Part shown: positions 1 through 11,628 of the stretch, piece after piece | Layout: each line of letters opens with the position of its first letter | Numbering within the stretch: position 1 is the first letter of the stretch | Made by a program: the position numbers and the translations under genes | Notes under the pieces: generated by a model | Told to the model about the DNA's origin: nothing | The model's input: the letters and a program-made list of their open reading frames with translations, nothing else | The model's database searches: none | NCBI RefSeq assembly: GCF_003597395.2 | Contig: NC_133771.1 | Span: 46,775,773-46,839,772 of the forward strand | Source of the DNA: Chelonoidis abingdonii | Lineage: Eukaryota; Chordata; Testudines; Testudinidae | Direction of reading: 5' to 3' | Length of the DNA: 64,000 bases

Positions 1-1299
1 TCCAGTCCTGAGGTACGAAGCCGATTTAACGGGACGGGTTACAAAAACCTTAGTAAATAGTTACCGCAACCATTCACATTATTCTTATAGAACTCTATGG
101 GTGAATGCCATCTTAGGTCCGGTGAACTTGATAATGTTGAGTTTTCAATTAACTTCAAACCTTCCTCTATGACCATCTCAAATTGTTGACAGTTCCCAGA
201 ATTTTCTACAAAACGGCTCAGGTTGTGGAATTCTCCCAACCACCTCAGCCGTGAGATGAAGCAAAGATCCATTTAGTTTCTCCGCAATGACTGTTAGTCT
301 TAAGACCTACTCCTTTGATTATTATCAATTAGTCAAGCGGGCCCCGCAAATATGGTTGTTACCAGGTTCACCTGCTTCTGAGTACTTAAAAAACAATTTA
401 TTACCATTTAGAGTTTTGACCTAACGCCGTTCTTCACAAAACTTCGCTCTTTGTGACTTATTCTTTATTACACACGTTGCACGTTAAGCTGCAGGTTTAG
501 GCCACCTTCCTACTTGACCATAAACATAAGAAGATAAGAGAGGCAGAGTAGGTATGATTAGTCATGAGCTTTAACCGACCACTGTAGACCGATGTCCCCT
601 GCATACCACTCAACATGATACAGCGCTCAATCGATGTTGTGACGAGGAAGAAAGGCCCAGGAAGCAGATCCAGATAATGGGAGCACGATGGGAAACCTTC
701 CCATATTGGGACGCCCTCCTTCCAGTATGGGTCTGGGGTGCCTCTCGCGCTGAGGTCTCTCCAGGGGAGGGAACTCCAGTTGGACTAGGAAAAAGGCAGT
801 GTTGAATATGGGAGATTGATCATAAAACATAATAATGGGGTTGTGCTGAACCATCGAGACCCATATGGTGATTGCCTTTTGCCTGGCTGCGAAGGTTGTG
901 AAAATCTTCTCTTAGGCATCCTAGACAGACTTATGTAGTGCCTGGGTTGAGGAGCCGGTGGTCATGGTACAGTTAGGATACCATATGACATAGGGGACAG
1001 GGTAGAGAGATGTCATGGTGAGAACCAAATTGGCTGCTTAGGAAGAACGACTATAATCCAGGACTCTTGTGGTGGCATTATTCAGCAATGCTCCCAGTTC
1101 CATTACGTCACAGAAGCCAGTAGGCAGCAGAGCTTGCGAGTCTCACATGCTGTGATGAGACGATGGTGGTCAGAGAGGGGGTTTGACGTTCTCATTAGGA
1201 CTGGGTAATTTTGGGATGGGGAACCTGTCCAGGAGAGACTGGGCTCAACTAACAAGAGTAACCAGACTCTGCGCACGTTAAACATTAAAAAGTTTGTTA
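1..1299. other. Unassigned sequence, possibly low quality
   Basis: No gene is visible. Every reading frame is broken at short intervals, and composition is less AT-rich than the intron that follows. The stretch leads directly into CR1-like sequence that is itself full of single-base indels, so it may be a CR1 5' portion or a poorly corrected assembly segment. I cannot assign it. Confidence 0.4.
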
Positions 1300-2628
1300 G
1301 AGCAACTTTTACAACTAGGAGAGGGGGTGAAAGGTCCGAAGTCTGCAGGGAACTTGCGAGCAACACAGACTTCTATTAGGGGAGTTGATGTAGGGAATCT
1401 CCGAGTCTATAGTCAGACAGAGGATGGAAGAGTTAGATGTAAGGGCCAGATCAGATGATAAAACAGTCACGATAAAAAGAATATGGCCAATCAGAAAAGG
1501 GCACGACAATTAAAACAGGACAAGGTTGTAAAGTCTGTAACAAATGCTAGAGTCTAATAATATTATGGTGGACATACAAGTGCCTGTGATAAAGGAGGAT
1601 ATGATATAACAGGTCATTCGCACAGAAACTGGTGGATTTGAGCAGCAATCAAGGTACACAATCATCTGGGTACAAGAATATATCAGAAGGACAAGAACAG
1701 GTCGTGGGCAAAGGGGGGAGGGAACATGAAACTTTAGTGAGTGAAAGAGATGTAGTCTTCAAATTATGAAGTAAAATCTAAGCGAGATCCACGTGCATAG
1801 AATTCGCTAATGGATAGAAATTTCATGCTGCTTAAAATATACATTAGGGGATTCTAATTATCGACCACTGACAAGGGACAGTATAAGTGATGAGAATACA
1901 AGGGAAATTAGAGATGCTATCAAAATTCAGAACCCAATAATAGTGGGGGATTTCAATTATCCCCATATTGACTGGGAACATTTCACTTCAGGACGAAATG
2001 CAGAGAAGAATTTCTCGATACTTTAAATGACTGCTTCGTGGAGCAGCTGGTACGGGAACCCACACGGGGAGAGGCAACTCTGGATTTAATCCTGAGTGGA
2101 GCGCAGGAGCTTTTCCAAGAGGTAACTATAGCAGGACCGCTTGGAAATAGTGACCATAATACAATAGCATTCAACACCCCTGTGGGGGGAAGAACATCTC
2201 AACAGCCCAACACTGTGGCATTTAATTTCAAAAGAGAGAAGTATACAAAAATGAGGGGGTTAGTTAAACAAAAGTTAAAAGGTACAGTGACTAAAGTGAA
2301 ATCCCTGCAAGTTGCATGGGCCCTTTTCAAAGAGACCATAATAGAGGCCCAACTTCAATGTATACCCCAAATTAAGAAATACAGTAAAAGAACTAAAAAA
2401 GAACTTAACAACCATGTAAAAGAAGCAGTGAGAGATAAAAAGACTTCCTTTAAAAAGTGGAAGTCAAATTCTAGCGAGGCAAATAGAAAGGAGCACAAAC
2501 ACTGCCAGCTTAAGTGCAAGAGTATAATAAGAAAAGAACAGGTTAGACCAACACCAGTAAGGGATGATCAGTACAGGGGGCTGGACTAGATATCCTCTTG
2601 AGGTCCCTTCTAATTTCCTTTCTATGAA
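1300..2628 (+). mobile_element. CR1 LINE, endonuclease part joined to its 3' end
   Basis: CR1 non-LTR retrotransposon in + orientation. Around 1935-2000 the frame reads GDFNYPHIDW, an endonuclease/exonuclease/phosphatase (APE-type) motif. The open stretch 2038-2589 continues with LDLILSGAQE and SDHNTI, the end of the endonuclease domain, then a lysine-rich linker ending at IIRKEQ. The reverse transcriptase is missing: the linker is joined directly to a CR1 3' end (GGACTAGAT, then ctcttgaggtcccttc) at about 2565-2628, so this copy has a large internal deletion. Upstream of about 2005 the coding sequence is broken by frequent small indels. The boundary at 1300 is approximate. Confidence 0.85.
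2038..2589 (+). pseudogene. CR1 endonuclease C-terminus and linker (fragment)
   Basis: This 183-codon open fragment belongs to the CR1 ORF2. Residues 1-60 carry the final endonuclease blocks, including SDHN, where Asp-His are the catalytic pair of APE-type endonucleases. Residues 70-175 are a basic linker that normally precedes reverse transcriptase. The frame runs out in CR1 3' UTR sequence (RGLD then stop), showing loss of the RT domain. The first Met has no significance; the true frame enters from upstream through an indel near 2005. Confidence 0.8.
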
Positions 2629-3047
2629 ATACACACACAAACACTTTTAGTGATGAGTTCTAATGATGGCACGTGTTTTACAGCTGAAACCATGGTAAAG
2701 ATTATTTGGTCTTAATACTCTTCAGTGTTCAAGGATTCAGTGTAGTGTGATTTTCTTCAAATATTAAAGTGGCCTTTTTGAATAGTCAAGCAAAAGAGGT
2801 TTATACTTGATAGTATGTTTTCAGTCAAAGCTCTGATGTGCTTACTTAAGGCCCTCATTCCAGAAGGCATCTGTATTCAGGACAGCACTTAAAATATATT
2901 CTGTCCTCAATCAGGGCTTAGTATGGACATGATTTGTTAGGATGAAAAGAACAAACTTGTCTGTTTAGATTTATAAAAGTAAGAAGTGGATTTAAGTTAT
3001 GACAACCAAATATTTGACAGAGTTTTTCTGTAGGTCTTTGGCTAGTG
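2629..3047. other. Intronic sequence, nothing recognised
   Basis: AT-rich non-coding sequence, presumed AGPAT5 intron. No repeat or RNA gene recognised. Confidence 0.5.
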
Positions 3048-3292
3048 CAGCGGTCAGCAACCTTCGGCACGCGACCCATCAGGGTAATCTGCTGACGGGC
3101 TGTGAGACATTATGTTCACATTGACCATCCACAGCCACTGCCCCCTACAGCTCCCACTGGCTGGGAACAGCGAACTGCAGCCACTGGGAGCTGCGGGGGG
3201 CCGTGCCTGCGGATAGTCAAGGTAAACAAAATGTCTCGCGGCCTGCCAGCAGATTACCCTGATGGGCTGTGTGCTGAAGTTGCAAACCCCTG
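3048..3292. mobile_element. hAT-type palindromic MITE with 8-bp TSD
   Basis: The ends are CAGCGGTCAGCAACCTTC and a complementary right end finishing aaacccctg. The flanks GGCTAGTG (3040-3047) and GGCTAGAG (3293-3300) match at 7 of 8 positions, the TSD length of hAT elements. Almost the whole unit can fold: arms 3078-3130 and 3211-3263 are about 85% complementary over 53 bp, around a core that is itself partly self-complementary. There is no coding capacity. Confidence 0.85.
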
Positions 3293-3300
3293 GGCTAGAG

Positions 3301-4726
3301 TGTGAAATGTCATTTAGTTTAGCATTGCAAAACTCTATTTGCCCTGTGTGAGAACTTTTTGGGGGGGAATAGGTAATTATTATTAGGGCATGATGGAAGG
3401 CAAATAAGTACATGTGACTTGGTTATTAAATTTTCATGACACTTCTGTAATGCTGGCTTAGTTCAGTTTTATTAACTATATATTATTGTATCTGTATTTG
3501 TGCGTATATTTTGTTTTTTAAAAGGGACAAATTCTGCTCTATGTTATATGGGTAAAATTTACTTTGAATTAAGTTCTACCTCATAGCAATTTCATGTTAT
3601 AATTAACAATAAATGCTCTCAAAATTGTTGGCTGAGCTGCTTAAAAATATTTCTGCTAATGAAAGTGATCAGTTTTTGCACAGAGCAAGCTTACATTCAA
3701 ACATTTATGTAATTTATCTAACCACTTTACGTATTAATATTACAGTGAAGTCAGATTTATGCTGTTGCATTTGTGTTTGAAATTTCACCACATGAATATA
3801 TTAAATATTTGTGCTTCCTGTCAATCTGGATAGGAATCCTTCCATTTTTTTTCAAGCCCAACGTGCCGTGAAATAATAGCAAAGTGAACATATATACCAG
3901 TCTTAACTCGTACTAGCAAATGGCAAATACCCAAGTTGCAAAATAACCTACAGAAGAAAATGCTTGCATACAATACTTTGTTCTCTCATCACAAATTAGA
4001 ACCATTTTATTCTCTCTGTAAATAGCATATTAATTGTTATAAATCTGCAGAAAGAATCTTTCTCTGCCTTTTTCACACACAAAAATGTCTCAATATGACT
4101 TGAAGACCCAGCCTGAAGTAACCATGAAAAATAAATAGTTGGAAAAATCTTCCCTTTCCCTGTTTTGAGATATGAGATTGTATCAGGATTTTGAGTGCTT
4201 CCAGTATTTAAATGTGAGTCACTAAAGTTTAGGACATGTGCATGTTTCACTTAATCGTTGGAGTTTGGTGGAGATTGAGTGACACTGCCATATCATTTAA
4301 ACAAAATGATGCTTCAGAATCCTCTTTAGTAATTCATCAAAGATTACTAGCATTTCTGAAATGGCTTAACATGTTGTAGATTTAGCGGTGAGCATGGTAG
4401 CAAATGTGTTAATCAACACTACCAAATCTGTTGAGGTGAATATAAAATAGAAATAATTACTGAATACCATGATGGATGTCATGGCAACATATCTTAAACC
4501 TTTAGTATGAGTGGTCTGTCTCATTTGAAGTATTCTAAAACTATGAAAACAGGTTCAGGAAAATCAAACAGTCAAAAAACACACTCTAGATACAGGCTGG
4601 ATTACTGTAAAGTTCTCTACGTGGCATGACTCTCTTGAAGTTCACTCAAAAGTTATAGCTGGTATGTTATTCAGCTGCTTATTTATTGTTTGGTGATAGT
4701 CACAGGGAGCTTTGCTTTGGTGCTCC
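3301..4726. other. Intronic sequence, nothing recognised
   Basis: AT-rich sequence with no coding frame beyond chance length and no repeat that I recognise. Confidence 0.5.
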
Positions 4727-5471
4727 TGTCATAAATAGATAGCTAAGGGTTAATGTTTCTTTTACCTGTAAAGGGTTAACAAAGGGAACCAAACACCTGA
4801 CCAGAGGACCAATCAGGAAACTGGATTTTTGAGGGGGAAGGCGAAGTGTATTGTCTGAACTGCTGGCTCTCTTGTTAGGTTCTCCTGGCAACAGTGCCTA
4901 GCAATCGTTGTCCTTTTTTCTTCTTCTGGCTACTGTTTTACTAGAAAAACCAGTTTATTTGCATGTGTGTATTGCTGGGTACTTAATTTCCAATTGGGCT
5001 TCTATTGTTCAACAAAAGACCCTTAATGTCTCCTTGCTAAAAATGCAAGCCAAGCTGAGCAGAAGAGAAACAGAAAAAAAAAATTTCTCTCTGGCTCCTT
5101 TTAAAACCAAACCCTTTCTCTCTGCTTAAAACCCGTAGCAGGGAAAAAGAAAAAGAATATTCCTACTGGCTTCTGGATTCTTACTTCCCATGTCGCTGCC
5201 ACCATATCATAAGCCTCTTTCTCAAGTCTGAACCTTAGCGTCCAAAATCTGGTTGCTTAGTATGAACCTCCGAGCTTAATTACCAGCTTGGATCTTATCT
5301 CGCTGCCACCAACCAGGAATCTGTGCCTGGTACACTTGAGCCCCCAAAACCTTCCCTGGGGAACCCCCAAGACTCAGTTTCCTGATTGGTCCTCTGGTCA
5401 GGTGTTTGGTTCCCTTTTTTAACCCTTTACAGGTAAAAGAAACATTAACCCTTAGCTATCTATTTATGACA
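4727..5471 (-). mobile_element. Gypsy-derived unit with 97-bp inverted ends and 5-bp TSD
   Basis: Both termini are the same gypsy LTR 5' end (TGTCATAAATAGATAGCTAA...), one on each strand. Arms 4727-4823 and 5375-5471 are complementary over 97 bp with a single mismatch. The flanks are perfect direct repeats, GCTCC at 4722-4726 and 5472-5476, so the unit appears to have been integrated as such by a retroviral-type integrase. The middle resembles, in minus orientation, the LTR end plus untranslated leader seen at 49.3-49.6 kb, for example the block around gcttggatcttat. No coding sequence is present. Confidence 0.8.
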
Positions 5472-5526
5472 GCTCCAATTGATTCGCTGGCTCTCTATTC
5501 ACTTCTGGGATCTTTTTATTGATATA

Positions 5527-5635
5527 AAGCGGGAGTTCTCAACCTTTTGGGGCTCAGGATCCATTTGTAAGCCTTAATGAACTGTCACACCCCACAGACA
5601 ATCCGCCCTTCCCCAGTTACTCCAGCCATGATAAA
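5527..5635 (+). mobile_element. hAT-like terminal fragment
   Basis: GGGAGTTCTCAACCTTTTGG followed by text typical of hAT MITE ends (compare the CAGTGGTTCTCAAA ends at 15889 and 57059). The other end is not seen; CR1 sequence begins immediately downstream. Confidence 0.5.
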
Positions 5636-5639
5636 GGCT

Positions 5640-6565
5640 AATGCAAACCTAGGATGTATTTCCTGTAGAGAAGGGGAAGCATTGTTACCATTGTACAAGG
5701 CACTCGTGAGACCTTATCTGGAATACTGTGTGCAATTCTGGTCTCTCATGTTTAAGAAAGTTGAGTTCCGACTGGAACAGATGCTACTAGGATAATCAGA
5801 GGACTGGAGAACCTGACTTATGAGAGGAAACTTAAGAAATTTGGCTTCTTTAGCCAAGCAAAAAGAGAGGCTGAGGGAGATATGACTGCTCTCTATAAAT
5901 ACATCAGAAGGATAAATACCAGGGAGGGAGAGGCGTTATTTAAGTTAAGGGTCAGTGTTGACCCAAGAGCAAATGGATATAAACTGGCCATCAACAAGTT
6001 TAGGCTTTAAATTAGTTGAAAGATTCTACCCATCAGGAATGAAGTTCTGGAACAGCCTTCCAAGTGGAGGCAAAAAAACCGAACCAGTTACGAGTCTGAG
6101 CTTGTTACATTTATGGATGGGATGGGATGGTGAGGTTGCCTACAGTGGCATATGGCCTGTCTGCATTTGCTGTAGCAAATGTCTCCAATAGCCAGAGATG
6201 GAATAGTCAGTGAGGAATGCTCTGAGTTACTACAGAAAATTCTTTCCCCGGTGCCCAGGGTCTAACTGATCACCACATTTGGGGTCAGGAAGCAATTTTC
6301 CCTCAGGTCAGTTTGCCAGGGATCTGGAATTTTTTTGCCTTCTTCTGCTACATGGAACACAGGTCACTTGCTGGTTTGAATTAGAGTAAATGGTGGATTC
6401 TGTATAATTTGAAGTCTTTACATCAAGATTTGAGGACTTCAGTAGCTCAGCCAGAGGTTATGGGTTTCAGAAGTAGGTAGGTGAGGTACCGTGGCCTGCA
6501 ATGTGCAGGAGGTCAGACTAGATGATCATGATGGTCCCTTCTGGCCTTAAAGTCTGAGACTGAGA
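5640..6565 (+). mobile_element. CR1 LINE 3' portion
   Basis: The first half carries degraded CR1 ORF2 C-terminal coding, e.g. LYKALVRPYLEYCVQFW near 5690-5745, with stops and frameshifts. The second half is CR1 3' UTR ending gtcagactagatgatcatga ... ggtcccttctggcctt at about 6510-6555. The 5' end is truncated as usual for LINEs, and the copy is old. Confidence 0.85.
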
Positions 6566-8344
6566 TGTTCCCTGACCCAATCTCAAAATGTTGACAGAAG
6601 GCATTGTTCTACAAAGTTTTGTTACACTGAGTAGCACTTACTCATGCAACTGTTCTTAGTGAACTTTTGAAAACCTTTTTCAAGTGAAATTGGGACTGTT
6701 CCAGCATTTCAACGATGGTTTTGGGATGAACTGATGAGCGTAGCCAACATAAAAATTGGTGTATTGTTTTATCAACTTCTTTCCAACCAAAGAAGAGAGT
6801 GTGAGTTTACCAGACTGAAATAGAACTGTCAAGATACTTACTAAACCAAATGCTCATGTCTGTTAAGATAAAAGAAGCAGTGCTACTGAGTCATTATTTC
6901 AGGGAAGACTTAAGTTTCCATTATCTACTTTATCTGAGAATAGTTTAAATATAGATGTTGTAAATACCCTTTAATCTACAGTTACTGTATTGAAACAAGA
7001 AAGTGATAGCTTTATGTACTTAACACTATTGATGTAGATACTTGGTAATTCTGAAATCTAACATGATATGTCCACAAGACAACAAATTGTGTTTTTAATG
7101 GAATATCTTTTAGTCAGACAGAGTTTATGTGCCACTGAATTTAGCACAAGCATAGATATTAACCTTGACATGACAAATAATGGCAGACATTCCAGAATAA
7201 TTATTTGTTTACCTGATGCTGCAGTCAGGGCAGAAAAGCAGTGTGACAACATGCAAAAAATAAATCCTTTTATTTAGTGTTTCTAAAAAATCTTATCTTA
7301 TTCATTTCTTTAACTGTCAGGGAAAAGGTTGTTTGCAGATTGAGAGAGATGGGGGACTCTGTACTTGGGATCACTTTATTATTTATCATTTTCACCTATA
7401 GTTTTAACAAAAGAATCAAAATGATTAATGTTTAGGGTTTCTGGATAATGCCTGCTCCCATTAACAATGAAACTTGAGAGTTCAAGGAAGACAGGATTGG
7501 AGTTGAGGCAGACCAGCTCTTAGTTTAGTGCAGCTTTTGGTTACATATATATATTTTTACTACCTCATGTCATGTGGTCCCCTTCATTTTTCATTCTTAA
7601 AAAAAAAAAAAAACACTTGAGTAAAACGGGAAAAAAATTGACCTCCTCACTGCCTCCTGTATTAAACTGCTGCAAAGATAAACTGCCCATTCATGTCTCT
7701 GCTGCTCAGAGTAGTTTTGTTCTTTCCAGATAGCATGTGCCAGAAGAGCTTTCTTTCAAGAGCTGGAATTTGATTTTTAGACGTGTTAGAAATTCTCACA
7801 GTATAGTAAGCTAAAACTTCTTGCTAGAATTTGGAAATTATCAACTACTAAATTGCCGTGTTCTTTCAGGAAATTTCACTTTTGCTTGCTAAACCCACAT
7901 TGAAATGGATAGTCAGCTGTGCCAGTATCATGTCTTTTTATTTTTAATAGGCAAAGCGTTTAAGTACCTGTGCAAAAGGGAAATAATGGAAAACCCAACC
8001 GCAAAAGTATTAAATTGTGCTACTTCGCAATCAGCTATTTCTGATATAATTGTAAAATTTTGCACTCGCATCATAAGAGCAATAACTGTTTTCACAAGAA
8101 TTTGTAGGGTAGCTTTATAATCATATCACCATGAAATAGGGCCATTATTACTATTTTTTTAATATTACTGCAACGTGTGCATTAGTGTTGTTGCAGTCAG
8201 AAAAGTGACTGAAAAAATTACTTTAGTATTCAATATTCTTCGGCAATTACTGATCTACTCAATATGCTAATTTATAAATAAAGTTGACCACTGGCTCTGG
8301 TCCTAACTGCAAACTGTGAATCTTAACTTGTTTCCTGAAAAGGT
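6566..8344. other. Intronic sequence, nothing recognised
   Basis: AT-rich intron with a short A-run at about 7600-7614. The longest chance ORFs (about 70 codons) resemble nothing I know. Confidence 0.5.
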
Positions 8345-8439
8345 AGCCTGTATTCTCTCTCGCTAACCATCAAGAACAAATCCAAATTCTAAATCCTGCC
8401 TCCCTTATGCACTGGAAGACAGCTTGGAGGTGTTCCAGG

Positions 8440-9190
8440 TGTTCTGCCCATGAATCTGAGAGTATAGCCACATCATCAAGGTAGGTGACTGCAAATTCCC
8501 CCAAATCCAGCCAGAAGGTTATCTACCAATCTCTGGAAGATGGTGGGTGCATTTCTCAGTCTGAAAGGGAGCACATTAAATTCATAAAGCCCTGCATGGG
8601 TGATGAAGGCTGACCTTTCCTTGGCAGGGTCATCTAGCAGCACTTGCCAGTACCCCTTAGTTAAGTCTGAGGTGGAGATGAACTAGGCACGTCCCAGTTT
8701 CTCCAATAGCTCATCTGTACGTGGCATTGGATAGTTTTCTGGGCAAGTTTCAGCATTTAGCTTACAGTAGTCCCCACAAAAGCGGATTTCCTCATCTGGT
8801 TTGGGAACCAGAACCACTGGAGAGGCTCATGTGCTCTCAGAGGGGCAGATTACACCCATCTGTAACATGTAATTGATTTCCCTTTCTATTGCGGTTTTGG
8901 CTTGAGGAGCCATCCAGTAGGGTTGGACTCTAATTGGGCGAGCATCACTTGTATCAAAGGAGTGGTACTCCTGTTCTCTCCGTCCTGGGGTGGCTGAAAA
9001 CACTGACGCGAAGCTGGTGCACAGCTCCTGGATTTGCTGTCGCTGCTTACACCCAAGGGTGATGGAAAGACTTACCTCTTCTATGCCATCGTTGCTTTTT
9101 CCTTTATAGTAAACTCCTTCGGGCCACTCAGTGTCATCTCTCTCCTGGGCTGTAAACTGGAGAACCTTGATCCCTTGGGAATAAAAGGGC
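8440..9190 (-). pseudogene. Reverse transcriptase of the Gmr1-like gypsy
   Basis: The minus-strand translation directly downstream of integrase gives an open N-terminal part (9190-8830, with ARPIRVQPYWMAPQAK), then VVLVPKPDEEIRFCGDY, the fingers motif DLTKGYWQVLL, and LYEFNVLPF. After a one-base frameshift near 8500 the catalytic box YLDD follows (8472-8483). Two in-frame stops occur, near 8827 and 8685. The sequence stops resembling RT near 8400, so thumb and RNase H are absent. It would copy element RNA into cDNA in an intact member. Confidence 0.85.
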
Positions 9191-9195
9191 TTTAA

Positions 9196-10162
9196 TTAAC
9201 ATGGCATACTTTTGGTTTTAGGGTAGGCTCTCTGGTGCTCTTGGACCATAAATGGCCCCTCCCACGACGCTTCCATCTTATTGGCCTGGAATGTTTTCAG
9301 GACCATGACTTCGTCACCTACTCCGAACGAACTCTCTTTGGCATGTTTATCATACCAGGCCTTTTGCTCTTGTTGAGCGTCCTGTAGGTTTTCTCGAGCA
9401 AGGGCTAGAGAGTCTTTGAGGGTGTTTTGCAGGTTGGTTACAAAGTCAAAAATGTTAGTTTCTGGAGAAGATGTAATCCCCTCCCCTTGCTGCTTCACCA
9501 GCTGTAATGGCCCCTTAACTTCGCAGCCATAAAGAAGTTCAAAGTGTGAAAATCCCAAACTGGGATGTAGTACAGCTCCGTAGGCAAAGAGCAACTGCTG
9601 CAACACTAGGTCCCAATCATTGGAGTGCTCATTCACGAATGTACGTATCATGGCCCCCAAAGTCTCATTAAACTTGTCCACTAGGCCATTCATTTGATGG
9701 TGGTAAGGGGTGGCAACCAAGTGGTTCACCCCATGAACTTCCCAAAGACATTTCATGTTCCCTGCCGGGATGTTAGTTCCCAAATCCATAAGGATGTCAG
9801 AGGGTCAGCCTACCCTGGCTCACACTTTTAGCCCTAGTGCTGCTTAGAACTACTGCTTCCGGCCATCGGGTGGGAAAATCCATGAAGGTCAGTATGTACA
9901 GCTGTCTTCTGGGTGACTTCTTAGGGAAAAGACCCAGAATATTCACAGCTACACGCTGAAATGGAACCGCAATGATGGGGCGTGGCTGGAGAGGGGCCTT
10001 GACGTGGCTTTGGGGCTTTCCCACCCTCTGGCACACCTCACAAGACCTGACATAGGTAGAAACGTCCTTGCCCATTCCCTCCCAGTGGAATGACTTCCCC
10101 AAACAGTCCTTGGTCCCGTTCACCCCCGCATGGCCACTAGGATGATCGTGGGCTAAGCTCAA
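9196..10162 (-). pseudogene. Integrase of the Gmr1-like gypsy, catalytic residues lost
   Basis: Two frames (10162-9797 and 9789-9196) make up a DDE integrase. The N-terminal zinc-binding HHCC is intact: in the first frame H7, H11, C41 and C44 (CEVC). The core begins VAVNILGLF, where the family has Asp at the Asn (residue 74), so the first catalytic Asp is lost. The second Asp survives in MDLGTN. The catalytic Glu position reads GLVDKFN, Asp instead of Glu. The C-terminal part (KAWYDKHAKE, VMVLK) matches gypsy integrase tails. A frameshift between the two frames removes part of the core. Confidence 0.85.
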
Positions 10163-10261
10163 GAGCTTTTCCCTATACTTAGTTAGAACTACCAGCTGTC
10201 TCTGAGGATGCCAGTTCTCCTTCTACCCACCAGAATGTCTCCTTGTATAAGAGTCATCCTT

Positions 10262-10828
10262 CTATAACAAACCTGGACCTGTTAGAAGAGCTGAGAGGCA
10301 GTGGGTCGCTCCATGCCGCAATCCAAGCTCCCTTGTGTCGCTCATCCACTTCCTGCTCTGTCGGAACTGTTCCCTTGATACTAGACACATTGATTCCTCT
10401 CTGGGTTGTGGACTTGGGCCTGGTCTCAATGGGAGCGATGCAGGTGATGGGGTTGTTTCCACTGACTGTGAACCACTCTCCGCTGATGCATTAGATGGTA
10501 TTTCAGGCTCTGGTTCAGTCTCTTGCACTGGTCTAGCTGCTGCTGCAGGTGCAGGCTCTGTGGCGCCCTTTGGTGCTGGCTCACATGACTCTGGTGGGGT
10601 TGCAAGCACGGGATCTGGTGCTGACTGCTCCACCAGTTCCGATCCTTGGGTTGGTTTTGGCTGGATTCCAGGAACTGGATTTACAACAATTGCCACGGAC
10701 TCTGGCCTGGAGTTCCATTCCACCATCTCTGATTGCGTTCCTGTAGGAGGCTCAGGAATGGAGTTAAGTGTGGAGACCTGTTTAGCCTGGCTGCGGGTCA
10801 CCATCCCCACTCTTTTTGTTAGCCTCAC
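10262..10828 (-). pseudogene. Proline/serine-rich linker of the gypsy polyprotein
   Basis: This 188-codon open segment begins MRLTKRVGMVTRSQAKQ and continues with low-complexity Pro/Glu/Ser/Ala repeats. It lies between protease and integrase and has no fold I recognise. Its openness on both strands reflects its biased composition. It is likely a spacer in the polyprotein. Confidence 0.6.
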
Positions 10829-10846
10829 ATGGTTGGCTAAGTCTTC

Positions 10847-11119
10847 TCACAGCAACATGGGAAAGGGATAATCATTGTAGACTGCAAAAGTCCATATCCC
10901 TGACCAGCCCTTGTACTGGACAGGCAACTTGGCTGTAGACAAGTTAAAAGAGTTGGCCTTAAAGGGTTGCACTGTCATTTGGGACTCTGGGTCAGTGAAT
11001 TTGGGATCCATCAGGGATTGGTGAATAGCTGACACCTGTGCTCCAGTGTCTCTCCACTCAGTAATCTTCCTCCTGCCTACACTCAGCTTCCCTTCGCTGT
11101 AGGGGTATTTGCAAGACAT
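10847..11119 (-). pseudogene. Retropepsin-type aspartic protease of the gypsy
   Basis: This 90-codon frame contains WRDTGAQVSAI, the D-T-G-A active site of retroviral-type proteases, near residue 24. The distal part (YNDYPFPMLL) runs to a stop just before the expected EDLANHVRLTK segment, which continues in the next frame. A stop or frameshift therefore separates the protease from the downstream polyprotein. It would process the gag-pol polyprotein in an intact element. Confidence 0.78.
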
Positions 11120-11351
11120 CTGGTTCTGAAGGCTCTTGGTGGGACTCCAGGGTAATGAGTTGTAGTCGGCTGGTGCTCTTGGGATAGTTGACCTTCACAT
11201 GCCCCAGCTCATTACATTTAAAGCATCCTCCAGCTGACTGTGGGCTGGGGTGAGGTGGGTGGTAGGAGAGGGGTGATGGGACAACAAGGCATCTGGGGTC
11301 TCCCTGGCTGTGACGGGGGGCTTTGGGCTGATTCCGATGGTGGGGTGTCAC
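11058..11351 (-). pseudogene. gag zinc-knuckle region
   Basis: The minus-strand frame contains CFKCNELGHVKVNY within a proline/serine-rich segment. This is a retroviral CCHC knuckle (C-X2-C-X4-H-X4-C), but the final Cys is Tyr here, so zinc binding is probably lost in this copy. It sits between gag and protease as expected and overlaps the protease frame. Confidence 0.75.
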
Positions 11352-11628
11352 CTCGGGTTGTCCCTTCTGGTATCCACATCAACTCCTACTAGCTTTTTTT
11401 CTTCTCAGCCACCTCCACCCATTTGGTTCCGATCTCCCCTGCCTCAATTACAGTTTTGGGCTTTTCATCTAGGATGTACCTTTCTATTTCCTCAGGAACA
11501 CCCTCTATGAACTGCTGCATTAAGAGAGACAGATCTTCCAGAGATTTAACACTTCCTCTTCATAGCCAGGCATCTCAATTTTTTACAGTGTAGCAGATGT
11601 GTTGGGAAAGTGCCACATTTGATTTCCA

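Noticed and set aside
10335..10871. 178-codon + strand ORF rich in Gly/Ser
   Set aside because: Antisense shadow of the proline-rich linker of the minus-strand gypsy.
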